Assembly: GCA_024681875.1 (NCBI GenBank) | Contig: JAILAA010000118.1 | Span: forward strand, 1-5,258 | Direction: 5' to 3' | Length of the DNA: 5,258 nt | DNA from: Prevotella sp. | GTDB taxonomy: Bacteria; Bacteroidota; Bacteroidia; Bacteroidales; Bacteroidaceae | Shown: positions 1-5,258 of the stretch, piece after piece | Layout of the letters: each line of letters starts with the position of its first letter | How positions within the stretch are numbered: the first letter of the stretch is position 1 | Position numbers and translations under genes: made by a program | Notes under the pieces: model-generated | Databases searched by the model: none | The model's input: only the letters and a program-made list of their open reading frames with translations | What the model was told of the DNA's origin: nothing

Positions 1-23
1 ATCATGGAAGAGGTAGAGCTTTT

Positions 24-102
24 GCCCTTTCAGGGCGCAATTACCTGTTCCCTTGTACCCAGGGCGATGCCCTGGGCTAAGTGTTTGTTGGCCTTTCAGG
101 CC
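24..102. repeat. Cluster of three GC-rich perfect hairpins (REP-like intergenic repeat)
   Basis: Three perfect inverted repeats sit close together: GCCCT-TTC-AGGGC at 24-36, CCCAGGGC-GAT-GCCCTGGG at 58-76, and GGCCT-TTC-AGGCC at 90-102. All have three-base loops; the first and third share the loop TTC and are near copies of each other. The DNA around them is AT-rich, so they stand out sharply. The arrangement resembles dispersed palindromic intergenic repeats (REP-like) found in many Bacteroidota genomes and sometimes mobilised by Y1-type transposases. That link is inference, since no transposase is in the window. The left boundary may lie outside the window. None of the hairpins is followed by a T-run on the plus strand, so they are not classical terminators. 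Confidence 0.6.
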
Positions 103-199
103 GTTTCTACGCAGGGTTTTCATAACTTGCGAAACTTGAAATAGAATCTATATAAGTGCACATACTTGTTCCTTTATCAGGAATATGCCTTTGTGGGGG

Positions 200-207
200 C
201 AAAGTTA
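200..207 (-). promoter_or_regulatory. Possible leftward Bacteroidota -7 promoter element
   Basis: On the minus strand this reads TAACTTTG, an exact match to the Bacteroidota TAnnTTTG -7 consensus. It would drive transcription leftward through the hairpin cluster and off the left edge. I see no good -33 TTTG at the expected 19-21 base spacing, only a poor TTTAG a few bases too far away. The match could be chance in AT-rich DNA. If real, a minus-strand gene should begin left of the window. Confidence 0.3.
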
Positions 208-333
208 CATTTTTTCTAAGAAATGGTTGCCTAAACGCTAATTTTTTCATCTACGTGGCACAAATCATCGCTTGAGGCGGCTCGATGGATTGTTTGAGCC
301 CTCAATATCTTCCGAAGCGACACTATTTGCCTA

Positions 334-359
334 AAAGTGTTAACCACCGTAAACACTTT
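334..359. repeat. 8-bp perfect inverted repeat with 10-base loop
   Basis: AAAGTGTT at 334-341 pairs with AACACTTT at 352-359 around a ten-base loop. No long T-run follows on the plus strand and only four T on the minus strand, so a terminator role is weak. The dyad could be a protein-binding site. It lies between the leftward -7 element and the rest of the intergenic region. Confidence 0.35.
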
Positions 360-591
360 ATATATGTATGTGTTAAGCATGATAAACGTTTCTTGCGCGC
401 ATTGGTGCTCACCATCGTCTTCTGACAGGCTTTCGGTCTTTGCTGCACATTATCCAGAATCCTCTTTGAAGGTATTTGTGTAAAGAAAAGTTATCGAAAA
501 AATAGGTCTGCGAAAAATGTCGAAATAGAACGGAATGACGGAAAAATACTTCATTTGGGCTTTGTGAAAAAACAATGCTGGATGCAAAAAG

Positions 592-617
592 CTGCACGTT
601 TTTCAAAAATTGTGCAG
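592..617 (+). terminator. Imperfect hairpin followed by T-rich stretch (weak terminator candidate)
   Basis: CTGCAC at 592-597 pairs with GTGCAG at 612-617. After a small internal mismatch, a TTTT/AAAA inner stem closes on a three-base loop. The plus strand continues as tattttt, giving an intrinsic-terminator look. The upper stem is only A-T pairs and no gene upstream in the window needs a terminator, so this is a weak call. Confidence 0.25.
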
Positions 618-732
618 TATTTTTGCTTCGCGAGGGGGCTTTTCAGGCAAAAAAACGGCTTCCGCACGCTCATGGGCAGGCCACTTATTTCAAAATCTAA
701 GCCCCCCGTGAAAAAATCTCATATGACTTTTT

Positions 733-755
733 AAAAAATCTAGCCTGGATTTTTT
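733..755. repeat. A-tract/T-tract hairpin
   Basis: AAAAAATC at 733-740 is a perfect inverted repeat of GATTTTTT at 748-755 with a seven-base loop. The stem has one G-C pair, so it would be weak in RNA. As DNA, the paired A and T tracts could bend or act as an UP-like element. It could also be chance in this AT-rich region. Confidence 0.25.
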
Positions 756-850
756 TGCGCGGAGCTTCGCCAGAATGGAAAACAAGCTCAAAAATTTATC
801 ATCCGTCTGATTCTCAGTAAAATAAGCAACTATCGTCAAAACTGCGATAT

Positions 851-878
851 TTCCGGCAAAGAATTTCTTGGTCTGGAA
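851..878. repeat. 28-bp imperfect dyad followed by five T
   Basis: An interrupted palindrome is centred near 864-865. The outer arms TTCC (851-854) and GGAA (875-878) pair. The inner AAGAA-T-TTCTT (859-869) is a perfect palindrome, and the bases between them pair partly. On the plus strand it runs into TTTTT, so it could act as a terminator insulating the downstream gene. It could also be an operator, lying about 115 bases upstream of the predicted -33 element. Neither role is shown. Confidence 0.35.
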
Positions 879-994
879 TTTTTAAAATATGAGGGTAGTT
901 AACGGGAGCTTTTGTAAATATTTTTCGCACTTCGCTGTCGTGTCGTTTTGTGTTTCGTCAAGTGTAGGTGTCAGGCATATTTTTTGTTAAAACG

Positions 995-1025
995 TTGGTA
1001 GTTGCGTTTTTTTTGTATACCTTTG
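995..1025 (+). promoter_or_regulatory. Bacteroidota-type promoter for the helicase gene
   Basis: TACCTTTG at 1018-1025 matches the Bacteroidota -7 consensus TAnnTTTG exactly. A TTG at 995-997 lies 20 bases upstream, the usual spacing for the -33 element (consensus TTTG). The spacer holds a run of eight T at 1007-1014. Transcription would start around 1030, leaving a leader of about 45 bases before the start codon at 1074. The -7 match and position are good and the -33 box is only partial. Confidence 0.55.
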
Positions 1026-1067
1026 CCGTCAATAATCAGAAACTAAAGACCGCGCGAGACAACAAAT

Positions 1068-1073
1068 AGGAGG
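1068..1073 (+). promoter_or_regulatory. AGGAGG motif abutting the start codon
   Basis: A full Shine-Dalgarno-like AGGAGG ends on the base just before the ATG, so the spacing is zero instead of the usual 5-9 bases. It would not work as a standard ribosome binding site for this ATG. Bacteroidota in general make little use of Shine-Dalgarno pairing, so the motif may be incidental. The first in-frame ATG downstream (1149) would lose the conserved-looking N-terminal strand, so 1074 remains the best start. Confidence 0.3.
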
Positions 1074-4000
1074 ATGGACGGACAAGAGCTGATACAAAAC
1101 GAAAAGGCTGCACTCAGGCTGGAGTACATACCCGCTGTTAACTACGCTATGATGAACAACGGGGTGGAAACATGCTCGAAATGCGTGCTGGACAATGTGA
1201 GCCAGGACGACTGGCAAATGATTCGGATGACTGTGAGCGGAGAGCTCGTCAAAGAACAATGCCTGCATATTGACTGCCTGCGGGCCGGTCAGTCCGTACA
1301 GGTCAGCCGGCTGCCCATCATGCCCGACATCGGGCGGCTGAGCGAGTTGACAGAGGCCGCCAACACCACGTTTACCATTACTGTGGAAGAGCAGAACGGG
1401 CCTTTGCTGCACCAGGAGCTGCCCATCACCTTGCTGGCCTACGACGAATGGGCTGGCGTGAACGTGATGCCCGAGTATCTGGCCGCATTTGTCGTGCCCA
1501 ACAACCCGATGCTGTCGAAGGTGAAGGTGGCAGCGGCACAGCTGTTGGAAAAATGGACGGGCTCGGCACAGATAGACGAATATCAGACGCAAGACCGCAA
1601 CCGGGTAAGGGCGCAGGTGGCCGCCATCTACGAGGCACTGCGTGCCGAGGGCATTGTCTACTCGGCGCCACCTGCCAGTTTCGAGGACAGCGGCCAGCGC
1701 ATCCGGCTGGCCGACAGGGTGCTGACAGAGAAGCTGGGCACCTGCATCGACACCAGCCTGCTCATCGCGTCCTGTTTAGAGGCCTGCGGCATCTTCCCCG
1801 TAGTAGTGATGATGAGAGGTCACGCGATGGTGGGCGCATGGCTCACGCCTAAGGTGTGCCCGCAGATGGTGGGCGACGACGTGAGCCTGCTGCTCAAGGA
1901 AACGGCCGACGGCAATAATAACCTGGTGCTATTAGAGTCGACGGCCATCACGTCGTCGGAGAACGTGGCATTCGAGGATGCTGTCGGGATGGCGCTGGCC
2001 AAGCTGAAGGACGAGCGCCAGTTCAACTGCTTCGTCGACATCCACCGCTGCCGCTTAGGAAATATCCGCCCTATGCCCCAGCGCATCTTGAGGGACGGGG
2101 TGTGGACCTTCGACAACGAGGGCGTGGAACACCAGCAGGCCACCGACCACGTGAACGAGCTAAGCCATTACGACCTGCGGTTAGAAGAAACGGGTCAGCC
2201 CACCACGAAGCAGATGATATGGGAGCGCAAGCTGCTGGACTTCTCGCTGCGCAACAACCTGCTGAACACCCGGCTGGGCAGAAGGGTGGTGCCGTTCATC
2301 TCCTTCGGCATCGACCACTTAGAAGACCATCTGCAAAACAACGAGGACTATGCCATCTTACCGTCGCCGGGGAAGAAGATGGAGCCGAATGACGAGGGGA
2401 TGTACGACTCCCAGCGCCAGGCGGCCGCCTACCAGGACTTCGCCTCGGAGATGATGAGCGACCATAAGATTGTCTCTTACCTGACGGATGCAGAGCTGCA
2501 GAGCGCCCTCACCTACATCTATCGTACGGCACGCACGTCGTTGGAGGAGAACGGTGCCAACAGCCTCTTCCTGGCGCTGGGTATGCTGCGATGGTTTGAG
2601 ACGGCCAAGAGCGAACAGCCACGCTATGCGCCCATCCTGCTGCTGCCAGTGGACATGGTGCGCAGGAGCGGCAACAAATACGTTATCCGCAAGCGCGATG
2701 AGGACATCATCCTGAATATCACGCTGGTGGAGCTGCTGAAGCAGAACTTCAAGATCAACCTGGACGGGCTGCTCCCACCCCTCAGTCCTTCGGACAGCCC
2801 CCCTCGGGCAGGGGGGCAGCTCCCACCCCTCAGTCCTTCGGACAGCCCCCCTCGGGCAGGGGGGCAGCTCCCACCCCTCAGTCCTCCGGACAGCCCCCCT
2901 CGGGCAGGGGGGCAGCTCCCACCCCTCAGTCCTTCGGACAGCCCCCCTCGGGCAGGGGGGCACTATGGGTTGCCGAAGGATGAGAGCGGCGTCGACGTGA
3001 AGAAGATATTCACCTATTTCCGACGGGCCGTGATGGAGCAGAAGCGATGGAATGTGGTGGAGGAGTCGATGCTCGGACTGTTCTCGTTCAACAAGTTCGT
3101 GATGTGGAACGACATCCACTCGAATGCCGATAAACTGGCAGAGAACCTGGTAGTGGCGTCGCTAATTGAGAACAAGGACAAGCAGGAACAGACCGACGAC
3201 ATTGTGGACGCCCGGATAATAGACAAGCAGAACTCGCCCGCCGACTTCTCCATCCCGCTCGACGTGGATTCCTCGCAAATGGAAGCTATCGTAGAGTCAG
3301 GACGTGGCAGGACATTCATCCTGCACGGTCCCCCGGGCACGGGTAAGTCGCAAACCATCACCAACATGATTGCCAATGCCCTCTACCAGGGACGCAGGGT
3401 GCTTTTTGTTGCCGAGAAAATGGCAGCCTTGTCGGTGGTACAGTCGCGACTGGAGAAGATAGGGCTGGCACCATTCTGCCTGGAGTTGCATTCCAACAAG
3501 GCAACGAAAAAGCATTTCCTCGAGCAGATGGAGCAGGTGCTGAACGTCACAAAGATCAAGGAACCGGAAGAGTTTGCCATGGTGGCTGACGAACTGTTCC
3601 AGCAGCGAAAAAGCCTGATTAACTATATGGAGGCCCTGCACAAAAAGGGCTCCAACGGCCTGAGTCTCTATGAGTGCATCTCGGAGTTTCTGACCATCGA
3701 CAACACTAAGAAGCAGGGGCGCTGGAGCGAGGAGACGCCTGAGTGCGATGACCTGCCAGCCGATGAACTACTCACGGCTCAATATATCACGAAGTGCCGA
3801 GGCGAGGTAGAGCCCGTTGCCGCTGTGCTGAGCATTGTAGGCACGCCCGAGAAGAGCCCGCTGATCGGCCTGGAGCCCGTCGACAACCAACTGGAGACTA
3901 CTGGCGGCATCAAGAGCATGCTCGTAGAATTCAGAGAGGTGTTGGCTGGCTACTATCAAGGGCTGAACCGCCTGGACACAGAAGCCTCGCTGCGATTGGA

Positions 4001-5258
4001 GTCTGACGAAGACCTCAAGTGGCTCGAGATGTTCAACAGTCATCTGGCTGCGCAAAAGCAGCATGAGGACTTGTATGGACAGCTGACGCGCTCGTACAGC
4101 GAGGACATTGTGCGCATGAATGTCGATGCCAGCAGGCGCGAATGGGAGGACATCAAGGCCAAATGGTTCCTGCCCCGCTACTTTGCAAAGAAGAAGTTCA
4201 TTAAGTCGCTACAACGCTACGGACAGATATTCGAATCAGGGGTTGACGAGACACTGGCTCTCGTCGCCGACTACCAGCAACAAGACAGAGACATCAAACA
4301 ACAGGAAGAGGAACTGGTGGCATACGCACGCAAAAACGGCTTCAGCCATCTGAAACGGAAGAGCGCCTACGAGACTCACTTTGGCAACGCCGGAACCAGC
4401 GGCCGTCAGGAATTCATGCAAGACGCAGATGCTGTGCTAACCAGCCGCCGACAGTTGCTAAAACTCACCGAGCAGCTGGGTGCCGTAACCGTCAAGAAGA
4501 ATTCCTTTGCGGATATCCGCGACTCGGTTGACAGATGGCTCGAAGGCTACGCGGACATCAAGGACTGGTATTTGTGGACGGACAAGAAACGCGAGCTAAG
4601 TGAAATGCAGCTCCGGCCTGTGGTGCGTAAGATAGAGGAAGGCGCAAACCCGCAAGACGCCATGCTGTGGTTCCTCAAGGGAGTATACCACCAGCTGATA
4701 GCCTTGGCCATCGACTCCAACGCACAACTGAGGACGTTCAACGGTACGATCTTCCGCCAGAAGATTGAGCAGTACAAGCGCGACACGCTGAGATTCCAGG
4801 AACTGAGCAAGAAGGAGCTTTACAGCAAGCTGGCATCGCGGGTTCCGTCCTCGTCGGCCGCCATTGCCGAAGGCTCGGAAATCAGCATCCTAAAGCGTAA
4901 CATTGCCAACGGAGGACGTGGAAACTCCATCCGTACCATCATCGACAACATCCCTACCCTGCTGCCCAGGCTCTGTCCCTGCATGCTCATGAGCCCCATC
5001 AGCGTGGCACAGTACATCGACTTGAACAGCGACAAGTTCGATCTGGTGATTTTCGACGAAGCCTCACAGATGCCTACCAGCGAGGCTGTTGGCGCCATTG
5101 CCAGGGGAAAGGCACTCATTGTCGTGGGCGACAGCAAGCAGATGCCACCGACGAGCTTCTTCACTTCCACACAGGTTGACGAGGAAGAAGCCGACATCGA
5201 CGACATGGAGAGCATCCTCGACGACTGCAAGACGCTCTCGCTACGCGAGTACTACCTC
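1074..5258 (+). CDS. DUF4011-type SF1 helicase with transglutaminase-like N-terminal region (3'-truncated by window)
   Basis: A single frame stays open for 1395 codons to the window edge. An in-frame TAA at 1044-1046 precedes it, and 1074 is the first ATG after that stop. Residues about 12-150 look like a beta-sandwich, with DEWAG at 124-128 and FVVPNNP at 139-145. A Cys-His transglutaminase-like region follows (about 200-310), then the DUF4011 region from W383. A 64-residue repeat insertion spans 567-630. The SF1 helicase core has GPPGTGKS at 752-759, DEASQ at 1328-1332 and GDSKQMPP at 1352-1359. About 570 residues, partly helical and charged, separate Walker A from Walker B. The predicted activity is ATP-dependent nucleic-acid unwinding or translocation in the cytoplasm. 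Relatives usually end in a second RecA domain plus DUF3320 and/or a Vsr-like nuclease, which cannot be seen here. Some are reported anti-phage proteins (Hhe type), so defence is a reasonable inference. The gene has its own promoter and no visible operon partner. Confidence 0.9.
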   Translation, partial: MDGQELIQNEKAALRLEYIPAVNYAMMNNGVETCSKCVLDNVSQDDWQMIRMTVSGELVKEQCLHIDCLRAGQSVQVSRLPIMPDIGRLSELTEAANTTFTITVEEQNGPLLHQELPITLLAYDEWAGVNVMPEYLAAFVVPNNPMLSKVKVAAAQLLEKWTGSAQIDEYQTQDRNRVRAQVAAIYEALRAEGIVYSAPPASFEDSGQRIRLADRVLTEKLGTCIDTSLLIASCLEACGIFPVVVMMRGHAMVGAWLTPKVCPQMVGDDVSLLLKETADGNNNLVLLESTAITSSENVAFEDAVGMALAKLKDERQFNCFVDIHRCRLGNIRPMPQRILRDGVWTFDNEGVEHQQATDHVNELSHYDLRLEETGQPTTKQMIWERKLLDFSLRNNLLNTRLGRRVVPFISFGIDHLEDHLQNNEDYAILPSPGKKMEPNDEGMYDSQRQAAAYQDFASEMMSDHKIVSYLTDAELQSALTYIYRTARTSLEENGANSLFLALGMLRWFETAKSEQPRYAPILLLPVDMVRRSGNKYVIRKRDEDIILNITLVELLKQNFKINLDGLLPPLSPSDSPPRAGGQLPPLSPSDSPPRAGGQLPPLSPPDSPPRAGGQLPPLSPSDSPPRAGGHYGLPKDESGVDVKKIFTYFRRAVMEQKRWNVVEESMLGLFSFNKFVMWNDIHSNADKLAENLVVASLIENKDKQEQTDDIVDARIIDKQNSPADFSIPLDVDSSQMEAIVESGRGRTFILHGPPGTGKSQTITNMIANALYQGRRVLFVAEKMAALSVVQSRLEKIGLAPFCLELHSNKATKKHFLEQMEQVLNVTKIKEPEEFAMVADELFQQRKSLINYMEALHKKGSNGLSLYECISEFLTIDNTKKQGRWSEETPECDDLPADELLTAQYITKCRGEVEPVAAVLSIVGTPEKSPLIGLEPVDNQLETTGGIKSMLVEFREVLAGYYQGLNRLDTEASLRLESDEDLKWLEMFNSHLAAQKQHEDLYGQLTRSYSEDIVRMNVDASRREWEDIKAKWFLPRYFAKKKFIKSLQRYGQIFESGVDETLALVADYQQQDRDIKQQEEELVAYARKNGFSHLKRKSAYETHFGNAGTSGRQEFMQDADAVLTSRRQLLKLTEQLGAVTVKKNSFADIRDSVDRWLEGYADIKDWYLWTDKKRELSEMQLRPVVRKIEEGANPQDAMLWFLKGVYHQLIALAIDSNAQLRTFNGTIFRQKIEQYKRDTLRFQELSKKELYSKLASRVPSSSAAIAEGSEISILKRNIANGGRGNSIRTIIDNIPTLLPRLCPCMLMSPISVAQYIDLNSDKFDLVIFDEASQMPTSEAVGAIARGKALIVVGDSKQMPPTSFFTSTQVDEEEADIDDMESILDDCKTLSLREYYL
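1674..2003 (+). other. Transglutaminase-like (papain-fold) region within the helicase protein
   Basis: Residues about 200-310. The segment LGTCIDTSLLIASCLEACG places C224 at the start of a hydrophobic helix, as in transglutaminase/papain-like folds. H250 follows in RGHAMVGAW, and E288 lies in LLESTA. C224, H250 and E288 are spaced as a plausible Cys-His-acid triad. The family might act as a protease, transglutaminase or amidase, or be a catalytically dead binding domain. Presence of the Cys and His is seen directly; activity is inference. Confidence 0.6.
2220..2771 (+). other. DUF4011 region of the helicase protein
   Basis: Residues 383-566. It opens with WERKLLDFSLRNNLLN (383-398), the signature-like start of DUF4011, and continues through a segment ending in VELLKQNFKINLDGL just before the tandem repeat. 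After the repeat the family-like sequence resumes with LPKDESGVDVKKIF, which I read as the continuation of the same domain or the linker to the helicase. The molecular role of DUF4011 is not established as far as I know; it is usually found fused N-terminal to SF1 helicases. Confidence 0.65.
2772..2963 (+). repeat. Four tandem 48-bp repeats in frame within the helicase gene
   Basis: Units lie at 2772-2819, 2820-2867, 2868-2915 and 2916-2963 with no spacers. Each encodes the 16 residues LPPLSPSDSPPRAGGQ, except that the last ends in H. The units differ only at 2886 (C instead of T in unit 3) and 2963 (C instead of G, at the exit junction). Each unit holds two perfect hairpins: GTCC-TTC-GGAC, and CCCCCCT-CGGGC-AGGGGGG. 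At 48 bases per unit, gain or loss of units keeps the frame. The encoded 64 residues (567-630) are Pro, Ser and Gly rich, so probably disordered. They fall between NLDGL and the conserved-looking GLPKDESGVDV. The near identity of units suggests recent amplification of an inserted intergenic-type palindromic element. Confidence 0.95.
3270..5258 (+). other. SF1 helicase core, N-terminal RecA domain (partial)
   Basis: A Q-motif-like SSQMEAI starts at residue 733 with Q735. Walker A GPPGTGKS follows at 752-759 (K758 binds phosphate). Motif Ia FVAEKMAAL is at 778-786 and LELHSNK at 803-809. MSPISVAQYI at 1306-1315 leads into Walker B DEASQ (D1328, E1329) and motif III GDSKQMPP (1352-1359). The DEAS form of Walker B and GD.KQ.PP are typical of the Upf1/AAA_11 branch of SF1 helicases. 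The catalytic residues seen are intact. The window ends at residue 1395, before motifs IV-VI. Confidence 0.9.

Larger units (their letters stand above)
103..994. other. Long AT-rich intergenic region without a supported gene
   Basis: Roughly 900 bases with no convincing coding region, tRNA or rRNA on either strand. It has many A and T tracts and several weak inverted repeats, listed separately where they are clearest. The 9-mer ttgcctaaa occurs twice, exactly 100 bases apart (227-235 and 327-335). A TATTTTTG match to the -7 consensus lies at 618-625 but lacks a -33 partner. The base composition differs clearly from the GC-richer gene to the right. It could be an untranslated leader, a decayed gene or a site for an RNA that I cannot recognise. 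Confidence 0.6.

Noticed and set aside
24..102. Insertion sequence end
   Set aside because: No transposase fragment, terminal inverted repeat pair or target duplication is visible in the window.
1..123. Partial minus-strand protein gene at the left edge
   Set aside because: The 41 codons mirror the hairpin repeat, so the peptide is better explained as a translated repeat; kept only as a finding.
409..606. Minus-strand 65-codon open frame in the AT-rich region
   Set aside because: The composition (many Phe and Ser) is that of translated AT-rich DNA, with no domain, no good promoter and no coding signal.
618..625. Second rightward promoter (TATTTTTG)
   Set aside because: It matches the -7 consensus but has no -33 partner at the right spacing and no gene follows within 400 bases.
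1173..1277. Zinc-binding site from C34, C37, C63, H65 and C68 in the N-terminus
   Set aside because: The spacing is suggestive, but the region looks like a beta-sandwich and the cysteines may be incidental; not enough to call a zinc finger.
1029..1592. Minus-strand open frame of 187 codons over the start of the helicase gene
   Set aside because: It is a shadow of the plus-strand coding region, would overlap the promoter and shows no recognisable motif.
2772..2963. CRISPR-like array of four repeats
   Set aside because: The units are directly abutting with no unique spacers and read through in frame with the gene.
2772..2963. Repeat array as a gene-disrupting insertion (pseudogene)
   Set aside because: I followed the frame through all four units; it has no stop and rejoins the family-like sequence in the same frame.
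2358..3119. Minus-strand open frame of 253 codons spanning the repeat array
   Set aside because: It is antisense to a well-supported gene and is kept open by GC-rich codons and by the repeat itself; its sequence shows no domain.

Overview
The window looks like chromosomal DNA of a Bacteroidota bacterium, most likely Bacteroidales and Prevotella-like. Three things suggest this: a TAnnTTTG-type -7 promoter element in front of the only gene, an AT-rich intergenic region next to a GC-richer coding region, and a large protein whose domain order I associate with Bacteroidales DUF4011 helicases. The taxonomic call is inference.

Layout: positions 1-1073 hold no convincing gene. The left end (24-102) carries three GC-rich perfect hairpins in a row, like an intergenic REP-type repeat. 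Next come about 900 bases of AT-rich DNA with several weak inverted repeats and one possible leftward -7 element. A good rightward Bacteroidota-type promoter lies at about 995-1025, followed by a short leader. From 1074 to the right edge there is one uninterrupted reading frame of 1395 codons, cut by the window before its stop codon.

That gene encodes a giant multidomain protein. In order it has a probable beta-sandwich N-terminus, a transglutaminase-like (Cys-His) region, a DUF4011 region and an SF1 (UvrD/Upf1-like) helicase core. Walker A, motif Ia, Walker B (DEASQ) and motif III are all visible. Helicase motifs IV-VI and any C-terminal nuclease or DUF3320 region would lie outside the window. 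Large DUF4011-helicase proteins include members reported in anti-phage defence (the Hhe type), so a nucleic-acid-directed defence role is plausible but not shown here.

The most unusual feature is a block of four tandem 48-bp units (2772-2963) inside the gene. It adds 64 residues, four copies of a Pro/Ser/Gly-rich 16-mer, between the DUF4011 region and the helicase core without breaking the frame. Each unit carries two hairpins and C6/G6 tracts. It looks like an intergenic-type palindromic repeat that entered a coding region and was then amplified.
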